64,000 nt of DNA from Dokdonia pacifica (GTDB lineage: Bacteria; Bacteroidota; Bacteroidia; Flavobacteriales; Flavobacteriaceae): assembly GCF_900188275.1 (NCBI RefSeq), contig NZ_FZNY01000007.1, positions 1 to 64,000 on the forward strand, written 5' to 3'. The notes beneath the pieces are model-generated. The model searched no databases and had not been told where the DNA came from. It saw nothing but the letters and a program-made list of their open reading frames with translations. The first letter of the stretch is position 1; every line of letters begins with the position of its first letter. The position numbers and the translations under genes are program-made. Of this stretch, positions 15,636 through 24,776 are shown piece after piece.

Positions 15636-17017
15636 GCGTTTTATTAACTCACGCATACTACCTCTCTAACGATCCTAAGGAGCACAAAATCATGAAGCCT
15701 TATCCTCCTTTAGGACAGCTATATATTTCTGGATACCTCAATGAACAACATATAGAAAACTATCTTTTTGATACTACGTTTTATGCTAAGGAAGATCAAT
15801 TAGCATTTATAAAAGAAAAGCAACCAGATATTGTAGCGATTTACTCCAACTTAATGACGAAGGTAGAAGTCATTAAGCTAATGAAAATTTTAAAAACAGA
15901 TGCACAATATGGGTTTCCGATTATTGTACTTGGAGGACCCGACATCAGTTACAATCTTGAGAATTATTTAAAAGCAGGCGCACAGTATCTTATTATAGGA
16001 GAAGGTGAAGAAACCATGGCAGAACTACACAATGCCATCATAAACCAAACAGACGTATCTGAAGTGGCGGGTCTTGCTTATCTAGAAGACGGTATGGTCA
16101 CTAAAACAAAACCACGCGTCAAGATGAAAGACCTTTCGGTCTTACCACTTCCTAATAGAGAAGCAATCCCCATGGAGAAATATCTCAAAACATGGAAGGA
16201 TAATCACGGGATGAGTTCTATGACCGTAAGTACGCAACGCGGGTGTCCATATACTTGTAAATGGTGTAGTACAGCAGTATATGGCCAAAGTTATAGACGG
16301 AGACCTGCAAGTTTAGTTGCCGCCGAATTAAAAATGCTAAAAGACACCTACACACCTGATTCTATATGGTTTGTAGATGATGTATTTACCGTAAGTCATA
16401 AATGGCTCACAGCTTTTCACGAAGAAGTCATTAAGCAGGATGCAGTGATTCCGTTTGAATGTATTACCAGAGCAGAAAGATTGAATGATGATATTTTACA
16501 ACTTTTAAAAGAAGCAGGATGTTATCGTATTTGGATAGGAGCAGAAAGTGGTTCTCAAAAAATTATTGATGCGATGGATAGACGGGTTGATGTAAATGTT
16601 GTGAAGGAAGCTATTCAAAAAACCAATGCCATGGATATGGAAACAGGTACTTTTATCATGCTTGGATATCCCGGAGAAGACCTTGAAGATATTAATACCA
16701 CCGTACAATATCTAAAAGATGCAAACCCCACGCATTTTACGATTACCATTGCTTATCCTATTAAAGGAACTTCTTTATACACCGAAATAGAAAACGATAT
16801 TATTACAAAACCTGATTGGGAAACCTCAACCGATAGAGAAATTGATTTTAAACGTACGTATCCTCGTAAGTTTTATGATTATGCCGTAAAAAGAGTGGTA
16901 AATGAAGTAAACTACCATAGAGAAATTACGAAATCTAAAAACCGAGATCTTAAAAAAGCTGTCAAGTATAAGATCAAATCTATCCTCGCAAATGGTTTAA
17001 TGACAGTGACTAAATAA
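15632..17017 (+). CDS. B12-binding radical SAM enzyme 2
   Basis: The 461-residue product shares its layout with the enzyme at 13351: a cobalamin-domain region (YPPLGQLYISGYLNEQHIEN; AGAQYLIIGEGEETMAELH), the cluster motif CPYTCKWC near 210-217, and the IGAESGSQKIIDAMDRR segment near 300-316. It is probably a diverged paralog of the first. It overlaps the methyltransferase gene by 4 bp, and a GT-C glycosyltransferase gene starts 1 bp after it. The pair suggests two successive radical steps on one scaffold, which is inferred only from position. Confidence 0.88.
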   Translation: MSVLLTHAYYLSNDPKEHKIMKPYPPLGQLYISGYLNEQHIENYLFDTTFYAKEDQLAFIKEKQPDIVAIYSNLMTKVEVIKLMKILKTDAQYGFPIIVLGGPDISYNLENYLKAGAQYLIIGEGEETMAELHNAIINQTDVSEVAGLAYLEDGMVTKTKPRVKMKDLSVLPLPNREAIPMEKYLKTWKDNHGMSSMTVSTQRGCPYTCKWCSTAVYGQSYRRRPASLVAAELKMLKDTYTPDSIWFVDDVFTVSHKWLTAFHEEVIKQDAVIPFECITRAERLNDDILQLLKEAGCYRIWIGAESGSQKIIDAMDRRVDVNVVKEAIQKTNAMDMETGTFIMLGYPGEDLEDINTTVQYLKDANPTHFTITIAYPIKGTSLYTEIENDIITKPDWETSTDREIDFKRTYPRKFYDYAVKRVVNEVNYHREITKSKNRDLKKAVKYKIKSILANGLMTVTK

Positions 17018-17018
17018 T

Positions 17019-18599
17019 ATGAGCACTATAAAAGTTAAGCAACTCTCTAATAGTACTGTATTTGGAATTACAGCACTATTTTTTGCATTGAGTTTATGGG
17101 GCATTATGAATCATGAATTATGGTTAGACGAAGCACATCATTACTTATTAGCTCGCGACAGCAATTCTTTTAAAGATCTTATTACACATACACGATATGA
17201 AGGACATCCAATTGTATGGAATTTAATACTCTATTGGGTCACAAGAGTCACTGTAAATCCGTTCTGGATGCAAGTTTTGCATATAAGTATCATGACATGT
17301 ACTGTGAGCGTTTTCTTAAAAAAAGCTCCTTTCTCCCTCCTCTTTAAACTGCTATTTATATTTGGTTACTTTATGTTTTATGAGTACAACATATTGAGTA
17401 GAAATTATAATCTTGGAATTCTTTTTATTTTTCTAGCGTGTAGTTTCTATCAAAATAGAACTGCAAAATTTATCCTAATTGCAACCTTATTAGGAATAGC
17501 AAGTAATAGCCATGCTGTTTTTTTAATACTAGCAAGTGCTATGATGTTTCTATTGCTCTTAGAACGATATGAGGTAGAAAAATTAAAACTATCAAGAAAG
17601 ACTTGGATTGGCTTATTGATCTTTACAACCTTAGCCATTATAAGTATCATTCAAATTATTCCACCTACAGACACCTCCTTCTTTGAAAGAGGAAAAGACA
17701 TTACTTTTCTACAAAAAATTCCTAAAAGCCTTTCTCCTTTTTTTAAAAGTATATTCCTTATACCAGATATAACACAACATTCATTTTGGAATACTAATAT
17801 TCTTGTTAATTATAATAAGAATATTGCTGGAGGATTTGCAATTGTTAGTTTGGTCATTCCATACCTTTTATTTTATAAGAATAAAAGAATAATGTGGTAT
17901 GTATATATCGGAATTATTGGCGTAGGAGTATTCTTTTTTATTAGTGCTTTAAATGCAGCAAGATATTATGGAGCATTATACTTACTTTTAATAACCGCGT
18001 TATGGTTTAATAATTATAAAAACCCTACATCAAATGCTCCTATATATGCTTTCGCGAAAGCAAAAAAAAGTTTTCTTCAACTTCCTGAAAATATTTTAAA
18101 AAAAATAAACCCTATACTTATTTATTCAACCCTCGGATTGCATTTTATTTCTGGTATGTATGCGTATACAATGGATATTATCCATCCATTTACAACAGCA
18201 AAACAAAGTGCTCAATACTTAAAAGATAATCAGCATATAGATAAGATAATTGCTTCTACAGCGTGTAATAGCACTGCATTAAGTGCTTATATTGAAAAGC
18301 CCATTTTTTTCACAAGTACTAATAATTTTGAAAGCTTTTGTAAATTTAATAGACCCGTTTCTTTAAAGAGTGCTGGAGTGGTCAATTCAATAAAATCTAT
18401 TCAACAACTTCATAAAAAAAATACCCCATCTATTATATTTGTTACCGAAAAGCCTTTTTTTGACATAGAAAAAAATAATGTGTGGATATTACATAATGAA
18501 GGTATTAAAATAACATTACTGACGTATTTTGATGGAAGCATCATCAAAAAAGGAAATCATTATATCTATGAAATCTCTTTATATGAATCTACTATCTAA
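17019..18599 (+). CDS. GT-C fold glycosyltransferase-like membrane protein (PMT/ArnT-like)
   Basis: The 526-residue product has about ten membrane helices. After the first helix comes NHELWLDEAHHYLLARD (~30-46), whose Asp-Glu pair matches the catalytic loop of GT-C family 39 and ArnT-like enzymes that use polyprenyl-phosphate sugars. A soluble C-terminal domain starts near residue 390. The gene begins 1 bp after the radical SAM gene, so the operon likely continues. Its 3' end runs close to a haem-motif lipoprotein gene. The palindrome at 18048-18061 is read as AFAKA. Confidence 0.78.
   Translation: MSTIKVKQLSNSTVFGITALFFALSLWGIMNHELWLDEAHHYLLARDSNSFKDLITHTRYEGHPIVWNLILYWVTRVTVNPFWMQVLHISIMTCTVSVFLKKAPFSLLFKLLFIFGYFMFYEYNILSRNYNLGILFIFLACSFYQNRTAKFILIATLLGIASNSHAVFLILASAMMFLLLLERYEVEKLKLSRKTWIGLLIFTTLAIISIIQIIPPTDTSFFERGKDITFLQKIPKSLSPFFKSIFLIPDITQHSFWNTNILVNYNKNIAGGFAIVSLVIPYLLFYKNKRIMWYVYIGIIGVGVFFFISALNAARYYGALYLLLITALWFNNYKNPTSNAPIYAFAKAKKSFLQLPENILKKINPILIYSTLGLHFISGMYAYTMDIIHPFTTAKQSAQYLKDNQHIDKIIASTACNSTALSAYIEKPIFFTSTNNFESFCKFNRPVSLKSAGVVNSIKSIQQLHKKNTPSIIFVTEKPFFDIEKNNVWILHNEGIKITLLTYFDGSIIKKGNHYIYEISLYESTI
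18048..18061. repeat. TTTCGCGAAA palindrome inside GT-C gene
   Basis: GCTTTCGCGAAAGC, in frame as Ala-Phe-Ala-Lys-Ala. Confidence 0.9.
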
Positions 18600-19728
18600 A
18601 CACTCTATCATATACTACATATTAATTATATGCATTACTATATGTTCTTGTTCAAATAAAGGGACAACCCAAGATCCTAATATTATTTATTTAAAATGGA
18701 ATAAATCGTATCCAAAAGATGCGTTAGAAAGAAATAAATCGGGACTTAAATGGGCGCTTTCTTTTTTAGGATCTACCATTGCATTAGATACAACTCTTAC
18801 AGGCATTACGCATAATAATGACATTATAAAGCTTGACGTTTCTAATAGTGGGTTTACTAAAAAAGCAATTCCTCATTTACAAGAATTAAATCGCATTATT
18901 CAGAATTCTGAAGAATATCAAAAAAGAGGACATATTGATATGGGAAGATATGTAGCACTTACCATAGGAAGCTCTAATCATTACTACAAAATAGTTGACA
19001 CTCCATTACATCTATATGATTTAGAAGCTAGCTATACTTTTGATACGCTTACAGCATTTATTAATAACAGTGGTATTTCCCATATAGATAGAGAAATCCA
19101 ATACTCTATTAATAACAAACCAAATAGACTTGCCTTTATCTCTGCAGAGAGAGATACCGTTACGGGCGAAATACAGGAGTACGAAACTGTAGAGTTGATG
19201 CCAAATGGTCATTCAAGGTTTGCATTGTATGATATAGAGGGTAATTTAAAAACCGTCGGAGATAAAATAGTTACAAGAGCAGGGAAACCAGCTAAGTGTA
19301 TGTGGTGTCATGAATCAAACATTCAACCATTATTTAGCAAACAATTAGATGTAGTAGGTTATATTCCATCAAATGATTTTCTAGATTCATTAAAAAGATA
19401 TAACAATGCGCTTAAAAAATATCAACGAGAAGTTTGGAGAGATTCTGTTTTTCTTAATAGACGTTTGCATACAGAAATGGAAATTGCTTATATCAAATTT
19501 ATGGAACCTTCTATAGAACAATTAGCAAATGAATGGCAACTTTCTCAAGAAGATGTACTTAAAAAAGTAGCGCATTTAAAATCACATCGTCATCATGAGT
19601 TTGATTTTTTAGGAGATTTATACCATAGAATAGCTATAGACTCACTTGCTCCTTTTAAAGTGTTGGAAGTACCTGAAAGCATTCGAGAAGCATCTAGTAA
19701 TGAGAATAAGGTAGATTACATAAAGTAA
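18583..19728 (+). CDS. Lipoprotein with single CxxCH haem motif
   Basis: The product has a lipoprotein signal (IIYYILIICITICSC) and a soluble domain of unknown family. A CMWCH motif about 240 residues in (KCMWCHESNIQPLF) fits covalent c-type haem attachment. I chose the ATG at 18583; an upstream ATG at 18568 is also possible, and both overlap the 3' end of the GT-C gene. The rest has an ordered alpha/beta pattern with no other motif I know. Its position in a glycan/radical SAM region is unusual for a cytochrome. The haem motif could be fortuitous or metal-binding, but its setting near a conserved-looking block favours a redox role. Confidence 0.65.
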   Translation: MNLLSKHSIIYYILIICITICSCSNKGTTQDPNIIYLKWNKSYPKDALERNKSGLKWALSFLGSTIALDTTLTGITHNNDIIKLDVSNSGFTKKAIPHLQELNRIIQNSEEYQKRGHIDMGRYVALTIGSSNHYYKIVDTPLHLYDLEASYTFDTLTAFINNSGISHIDREIQYSINNKPNRLAFISAERDTVTGEIQEYETVELMPNGHSRFALYDIEGNLKTVGDKIVTRAGKPAKCMWCHESNIQPLFSKQLDVVGYIPSNDFLDSLKRYNNALKKYQREVWRDSVFLNRRLHTEMEIAYIKFMEPSIEQLANEWQLSQEDVLKKVAHLKSHRHHEFDFLGDLYHRIAIDSLAPFKVLEVPESIREASSNENKVDYIK

Positions 19729-19777
19729 TCCTCTGTTCTTCAAGCACCTTCAAACTAAGTAGTCATCCTTTGAAACT

Positions 19778-20602
19778 TTAAGAGGCTAGCCATTTTTTAT
19801 AGAGTGCCTCTTTCTCTTCTTCTGTAAAAAAATGATGCATATACTTAGATTCTAATTGACCTTCTAAATACGATTTTGAAAAACGAATATAGGATTTAAA
19901 GTTGGCATATAATTTTGCTTCTTTTTTAGCATCTGTGACATTTATATTCTGAAGTGTAAAATTTTCCAGACCACAAAAATCTCCTACTAATTTTGATTTT
20001 AAGGTGTCATTCAGATTAGTTTTGAGTACTAATATATCAACTTGATTACTTTTTATAATTGCGTGCCCTTTTGCTTTCGCGAAAGCGTACTCATACACAT
20101 TTACTCCTATTTGACTTTTAAAGTGCGTATCAAACCATTCTTTACAATAGGAATGATCTAATTTACTATGAAAAGCATTTTCTATTTCTTGGAGACTTCC
20201 TTTATACAAATGAGCGGGTACTCCCATATACACTTCAAAAGCTTCAAAAAAAGCAGAAAGATTACGCTCTATGGGGTTTCTGAATAAAGAAATCACTTTA
20301 AACGTACGTTGTTTCTCCAAAAGATGAGTATGTAATATAAATACTGGTGTTCTACTTCCAGGGTACACGCCTTTTTCTTTACATAATTCTTTAGCATTCA
20401 TTTCTTCTTCAACACTAAGAGTATGCATATGAAAACAAGGAATGTTTGACTGATTTTTTAAGGAATGATAGACACTAGATGAACCCACTTTTGCCATGGT
20501 AAAAATCAAAACCGGTTCTTCTTGAGAAGTTTTTAACTGCCGTTCTTGTTGCCATAGTACCCAACGGTCTTTAATATGATATTTTAAAAATGGTTTTATC
20601 AA
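19778..20602 (-). CDS. Sulfotransferase-like protein
   Basis: The 274-residue product has a PAPS-binding-like N-terminal loop, LIFTMAKVGSSSVYHSLKNQ near 33-52, and FKVISLFRNPIERNLSAFFEAF near 115-135, where R-x-P-x-x-R-x-x-S is the 3'-phosphate-binding pattern of carbohydrate sulfotransferases. It could sulfate an exopolysaccharide or glycolipid. It lies 2 bp downstream of the GT-C-like gene on the minus strand and the two are surely co-transcribed. The palindrome at 20073-20087 is read as AFAKA. The related NKWYS capsule family is an alternative. Confidence 0.75.
   Translation of the reverse strand: MIKPFLKYHIKDRWVLWQQERQLKTSQEEPVLIFTMAKVGSSSVYHSLKNQSNIPCFHMHTLSVEEEMNAKELCKEKGVYPGSRTPVFILHTHLLEKQRTFKVISLFRNPIERNLSAFFEAFEVYMGVPAHLYKGSLQEIENAFHSKLDHSYCKEWFDTHFKSQIGVNVYEYAFAKAKGHAIIKSNQVDILVLKTNLNDTLKSKLVGDFCGLENFTLQNINVTDAKKEAKLYANFKSYIRFSKSYLEGQLESKYMHHFFTEEEKEALYKKWLAS
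20073..20087. repeat. TTTCGCGAAA palindrome inside sulfotransferase-like gene
   Basis: GCTTTCGCGAAAGCG, in frame as Ala-Phe-Ala-Lys-Ala on the minus strand. Confidence 0.9.
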
Positions 20603-20604
20603 AA

Positions 20605-22194
20605 TTAATTAATATCTATATACTTAAGTGTAAAAGCGCCTCTTCTAGAATGATGATCTGTTAAGAAATAAACTCTTGAATTATTAATTAAAACAGGTTT
20701 TTTCTTAAGTGATATATTCTTTGTAATCAATTGATTTCCATCATACAAATGATGCTCTTTAATAGTTATACTTTCTGTATCAAAACTTGTAACAGGAATC
20801 TGTGTCTTTATAATTTCATCTCCATTTCTACCTAATGCTTTATAAGCAAGTTTCCCTTGATCATCAAAAAAATCATAGATCATAAAATGTTGTTTTTCAG
20901 ACAAGACATATTTAGACGAATCTTTTTCTGTTCCTTTCAATGCGCTATAAGATAAAGGAAGCATCACGATGAAAACAAGTCCTATGTATTTTAGATGTAA
21001 CTTACCTCCGACACCTCTATAAATACCTATACTTAATAAAACAACAAGCCATAACCTAGAAAATTGTATAATGAGAGGCATCCCTCCTAGTCGCTGAAAT
21101 GGGAAGTTACATATGAGTAGTAGCAGTCCTAATAGTATCAATTTATACCTCATTTTTATAGCTAATGAAAAAGTTATAAAAAGTGGAATCACCCATAGTA
21201 TCTGAGCATAGGTTGCAGTCCTGCTTTGTGTTAAAAATAAAGTAGTTACCCATATCATTAATAGCACTCCTGTATTGTTTTTTTTACGAAAGGATATACC
21301 TATCGCACTTCCTATAATGATAGCCTTGAGCACCCACATAAGAATAATATGTATACGCTCATTTGCTATCCATACATTAGGATTATAATAAGGATCTTCT
21401 ACAAAAAGTAATTTTGAGAATACTTCTAAAGATTGATAATTAGGTCTGTAATCTGTGGTTGTTTTACTTAAAAAAGTATGAGGTAGCACATCAGTAAAGT
21501 ATGCTTCCCAAAGTGGGTATCCTGTAATAGAAGCCCCTACAAGTACCAATAACAATGTGGCTCCTATACACCATAAAATTGTTTTCCATTGTTTTTGAAA
21601 CGCTAATGGAATTCCATAAAAAACAGGAAAAAACTTTAATAACGCCGCAAAACCTAATAATACACCTGTGACATATATTCTTTTCTTTTCAAATAGATAA
21701 TACCCTACTAGGACTAGGAATAAGACTATAAAATACGACTGACCAAATAAAATTTGATTTTTAATCGGCACATAAAATAGTACAGGAATTAAAAGTAATA
21801 CCCATGGTGTCTCTTTTAATATTTTTCTAGCTAATACTAAAAGGCTTATTAAAAAGAGTAGAATACTAATGCTATTGAATATCAATTTTGCTATATAGGG
21901 ATTTTCTATATACGCCAAAGGGTAAAAAGCAGCTAATGTAAAGGGGCTATTGACATAAAAATCTACCAATACATCTGTATATCCTAGCTCCCATATGTAT
22001 GTATTAAAAGCATGGATATCAAAAATCACTGTTTCAGGAGCAATATCATCATGCAGTAATCTCGCAGAAAAATAACTATTTGAAAAATCATGTAGTGGTG
22101 CTGCATACGAACTTATCAAAAAATAAAGGCATAAAAATACCGTAGGTAATAAGTAAAGTAATAGTATCTTGTTTTCTTTGATAAAAGTATTCAT
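20605..22194 (-). CDS. GT87/DUF2029-type glycosyltransferase membrane protein
   Basis: The 529-residue product is a multi-pass membrane protein with ~10 helices. FSNSYFSARLLHDDIAPETV near 37-56 matches the periplasmic loop, and NSPFTLAAFYPLAYIENPYI near 82-101 matches the family's Pro-rich second loop. GT87 enzymes are polyprenol-dependent mannosyl- or arabinosyl-like transferases. A soluble C-terminal ~110 residues ends the protein. It starts the minus-strand pair with the sulfotransferase-like gene, divergent from the GT2 gene. The exact sugar cannot be told. Confidence 0.78.
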   Translation of the reverse strand: MNTFIKENKILLLYLLPTVFLCLYFLISSYAAPLHDFSNSYFSARLLHDDIAPETVIFDIHAFNTYIWELGYTDVLVDFYVNSPFTLAAFYPLAYIENPYIAKLIFNSISILLFLISLLVLARKILKETPWVLLLIPVLFYVPIKNQILFGQSYFIVLFLVLVGYYLFEKKRIYVTGVLLGFAALLKFFPVFYGIPLAFQKQWKTILWCIGATLLLVLVGASITGYPLWEAYFTDVLPHTFLSKTTTDYRPNYQSLEVFSKLLFVEDPYYNPNVWIANERIHIILMWVLKAIIIGSAIGISFRKKNNTGVLLMIWVTTLFLTQSRTATYAQILWVIPLFITFSLAIKMRYKLILLGLLLLICNFPFQRLGGMPLIIQFSRLWLVVLLSIGIYRGVGGKLHLKYIGLVFIVMLPLSYSALKGTEKDSSKYVLSEKQHFMIYDFFDDQGKLAYKALGRNGDEIIKTQIPVTSFDTESITIKEHHLYDGNQLITKNISLKKKPVLINNSRVYFLTDHHSRRGAFTLKYIDIN

Positions 22195-22259
22195 CTATCA
22201 CAAAAATAACCTTATTTCAATCAAGTTTTATCATAGACAATCTATTCTCTCTAATATGT

Positions 22260-22267
22260 TAACTTTG
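22260..22267 (+). promoter_or_regulatory. Possible -7 box of the GT2 gene
   Basis: TAACTTTG fits TAnnTTTG. It lies 50 bp before the GT2 start. No matching -33 box is visible. Confidence 0.35.
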
Positions 22268-22316
22268 TGTATTGTTTTCGTCTATACATACGATTTAAAA
22301 AGCAATCCTAAGACGC

Positions 22317-23066
22317 ATGATCAACAATAAAAAAGTAGTAGTCGTATTACCTGCCTATAATGCAGCACTTACATTGCAACAGACATATAATGAGATTCCC
22401 TTTGACATTGTAGATGATGTAATCTTAACAGATGATTATAGCACCGATAATACCGTTGAAGTTGGAAAATCCTTAGGCATCGAGCATATTATTGTTCATG
22501 AGAAAAATAGAGGTTATGGTGGCAATCAAAAGTCCTGTTATACTAAAGCACTAGCATTAGATTCAGATATTGTAATCATGCTACATCCAGATTATCAATA
22601 TACGCCTAAACTAATTCCATCTATGGTATACCTTATTGCAAATGATGTGTATGATGTAGTATTAGGATCTCGGATTTTAAACAAAGGAGCTCGTAAAGGA
22701 GGCATGCCATTATATAAGTATATTGCAAATAGGGCATTGACACTCTTTCAAAATATATTAATGGGTCAAAAACTATCAGAGTATCATACAGGGTATCGGG
22801 TATTTAGTAAAAAAGCATTATTAGCTATTCCATATCAAGATAATTCTGAAGATTTTGTATTTGATAATCAAATGTTAGGGCAATTATGTTATGCTGGAAT
22901 GCAAATTGGAGAAGTATCTTGTCCAACAAAATACTTCCCAGAAGCATCTTCCATTAATTTTTCACGAAGCGTCACCTACGGGTTAGGCGTTTTAGGTGTT
23001 TCTATAAAATATTTTTTACATAAAAAAGGAATCTTTAAATATGATTTATTCAAAAAAATATCCTAG
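22317..23066 (+). CDS. GT2 glycosyltransferase, polyprenyl-phosphate sugar synthase-like
   Basis: The 249-residue product begins VVVVLPAYNAALTLQQTYNE and carries VILTDDYSTDNTVEVGKSLG, with the DDxS pattern of the GT-A UDP/GDP-binding site. The GNQKSCYTKALALDSDIVIM segment, with HPDYQYT, fits the acceptor region of dolichyl- or polyprenyl-phosphate sugar synthases. It lacks C-terminal membrane helices. It likely makes the lipid-linked sugar donor for the GT-C enzymes nearby. An ABC exporter gene follows after 24 bp. Confidence 0.85.
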   Translation: MINNKKVVVVLPAYNAALTLQQTYNEIPFDIVDDVILTDDYSTDNTVEVGKSLGIEHIIVHEKNRGYGGNQKSCYTKALALDSDIVIMLHPDYQYTPKLIPSMVYLIANDVYDVVLGSRILNKGARKGGMPLYKYIANRALTLFQNILMGQKLSEYHTGYRVFSKKALLAIPYQDNSEDFVFDNQMLGQLCYAGMQIGEVSCPTKYFPEASSINFSRSVTYGLGVLGVSIKYFLHKKGIFKYDLFKKIS

Positions 23067-23090
23067 TAATTATAATTAAGAGTTTTCTAT

Positions 23091-24776
23091 ATGTCTATTT
23101 TTTTAAAAAGAGTGAATGCAATTATTCCTAATAGCTATAGGAAAACAATAGTATTCTTTTTTTTACTATCCATACTACTACTTATACTAGATATATTTTC
23201 TGTTTTCTTATTAATACCCTTGATTGTTTCATTAATTGATACAACACAAGCTACTCAGTTTATACCTATTGATTTTTTAAAAGACAATACATATGCATTA
23301 CTAACAATAGTATTCGTGTTTTTTATACTAAAGAATTATTTAAGTATCAAAATCAATAATTACCAGTCAAAAGTTGCATACCAATTAGGATCCGAATATT
23401 CTGTACTACTCTCTAAACATTATCTTTTAGGTAATTATCTCTCATTTAAAAAACAGAAAACATCATCTATCGTTAAAGAAGTTATTTTTATTGCTAACGA
23501 ATTCGTAAATAATGTAGCTTTAGGTATTATCACATTGTTTTCAGAACTTTCCTTATTAATTATTGTTATTTCAATAGGACTCTATTTTTATTTCAAAATC
23601 AGTCTATTAATTATAATAGTGCTTACTATAATCACCATATCAATAAGATTATATAATAAGAAAGTTATAGAAGATATTAATAAAACTCGTTCCAAAGATT
23701 ATGATGATAACATTAGTAATCTAACAAATTTGCTAAATGGTTATATCTCTATAAAATCTCCAGAACTACTAAATCACTTCTTAGAAACTTTTAGTAAATC
23801 AAACAGAAAATTAAATACTAATTATGCCGTTTTGAATGCTAAAAAATTAAATACAAGTAGACAGACAGAAATTATCATTGTAACCCTCATATGCCTCATC
23901 TTTTTATATTTAAACGTCGTCTCTTCTAAAGAAATAAATGCAGTTGTTTTCTTGTCTGTATTTGGCACATTATTATTTAAGGCTATTCCTTCCTTAAATA
24001 GATTAAATATAGCATTAACCAATATCAATGCACATAAATATACCTTAGATATTCTTGAGCAAAAATTAAGTATTATTTCAAAGAAAAAAACAACGACAAC
24101 TACTATTGCTTTTGATAAAACGATAGTTCTAAAAAACATTTCATTTTCCTATGAAAATGATAATAAGCTATTAACAAGTATAAATTTAACCCTCAATAAA
24201 GGTGATTTTATAACCATAGAAGGAGATTCTGGTAAAGGAAAAACGACACTTTTAAATATTATTTCAAAATTAATAGATGCAGATTCTGGTCAAATTCTTT
24301 TAGATAACATAGAAATCACAGATGATAATAAACATAATTATTTCAGCCTTATTACTTATTTAACACAACGACCATTTATTTTTGAAGGAACCATTTTACA
24401 AAACCTCATATTAGATGATGTATCGCATAACCAAAATGAAATAAAATATATTCTTAATAAATTAGAAATTCTTGATGTTATAGAATCTTTACCAAATGGA
24501 ATAAATCATTTTATAGGAGTGCAAGGGAGTAATTTATCTGGCGGGCAATTACAACGATTATGTATTGCTAGAGCATTACTATATAAACCTGAAATACTCA
24601 TCTTAGATGAAGCTACCAATAATTTAGATCGTGACATTGAACTAAAAACGTTAGCTTTTATAAAAGAATATACTTCAGAAAATAATACGACAATAATATT
24701 GGTTTCTCATCATTTAAATGAAAAACAAAATATACAAACCACTCGCTTCAACTTAAACACTCATCATGAAGTTTAG
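23091..24776 (+). CDS. ABC exporter, fused permease and ATPase
   Basis: The 561-residue product has six likely membrane segments in residues 1-~320 and an ATPase domain from ~340. Visible motifs are Walker A GDSGKGKTTLL (near 376-386), signature LSGGQLQRL (near 480), Walker B ILILDEATNNLD and the H-loop VSHH. It is of the MsbA/lipid-or-peptide exporter type. It lies after a GT2 gene and overlaps a second GT2 gene by 11 bp, so export of a glycan or glycolipid is likely. A peptide substrate remains possible because a SPASM-like radical SAM gene follows. Confidence 0.88.
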   Translation: MSIFLKRVNAIIPNSYRKTIVFFFLLSILLLILDIFSVFLLIPLIVSLIDTTQATQFIPIDFLKDNTYALLTIVFVFFILKNYLSIKINNYQSKVAYQLGSEYSVLLSKHYLLGNYLSFKKQKTSSIVKEVIFIANEFVNNVALGIITLFSELSLLIIVISIGLYFYFKISLLIIIVLTIITISIRLYNKKVIEDINKTRSKDYDDNISNLTNLLNGYISIKSPELLNHFLETFSKSNRKLNTNYAVLNAKKLNTSRQTEIIIVTLICLIFLYLNVVSSKEINAVVFLSVFGTLLFKAIPSLNRLNIALTNINAHKYTLDILEQKLSIISKKKTTTTTIAFDKTIVLKNISFSYENDNKLLTSINLTLNKGDFITIEGDSGKGKTTLLNIISKLIDADSGQILLDNIEITDDNKHNYFSLITYLTQRPFIFEGTILQNLILDDVSHNQNEIKYILNKLEILDVIESLPNGINHFIGVQGSNLSGGQLQRLCIARALLYKPEILILDEATNNLDRDIELKTLAFIKEYTSENNTTIILVSHHLNEKQNIQTTRFNLNTHHEV

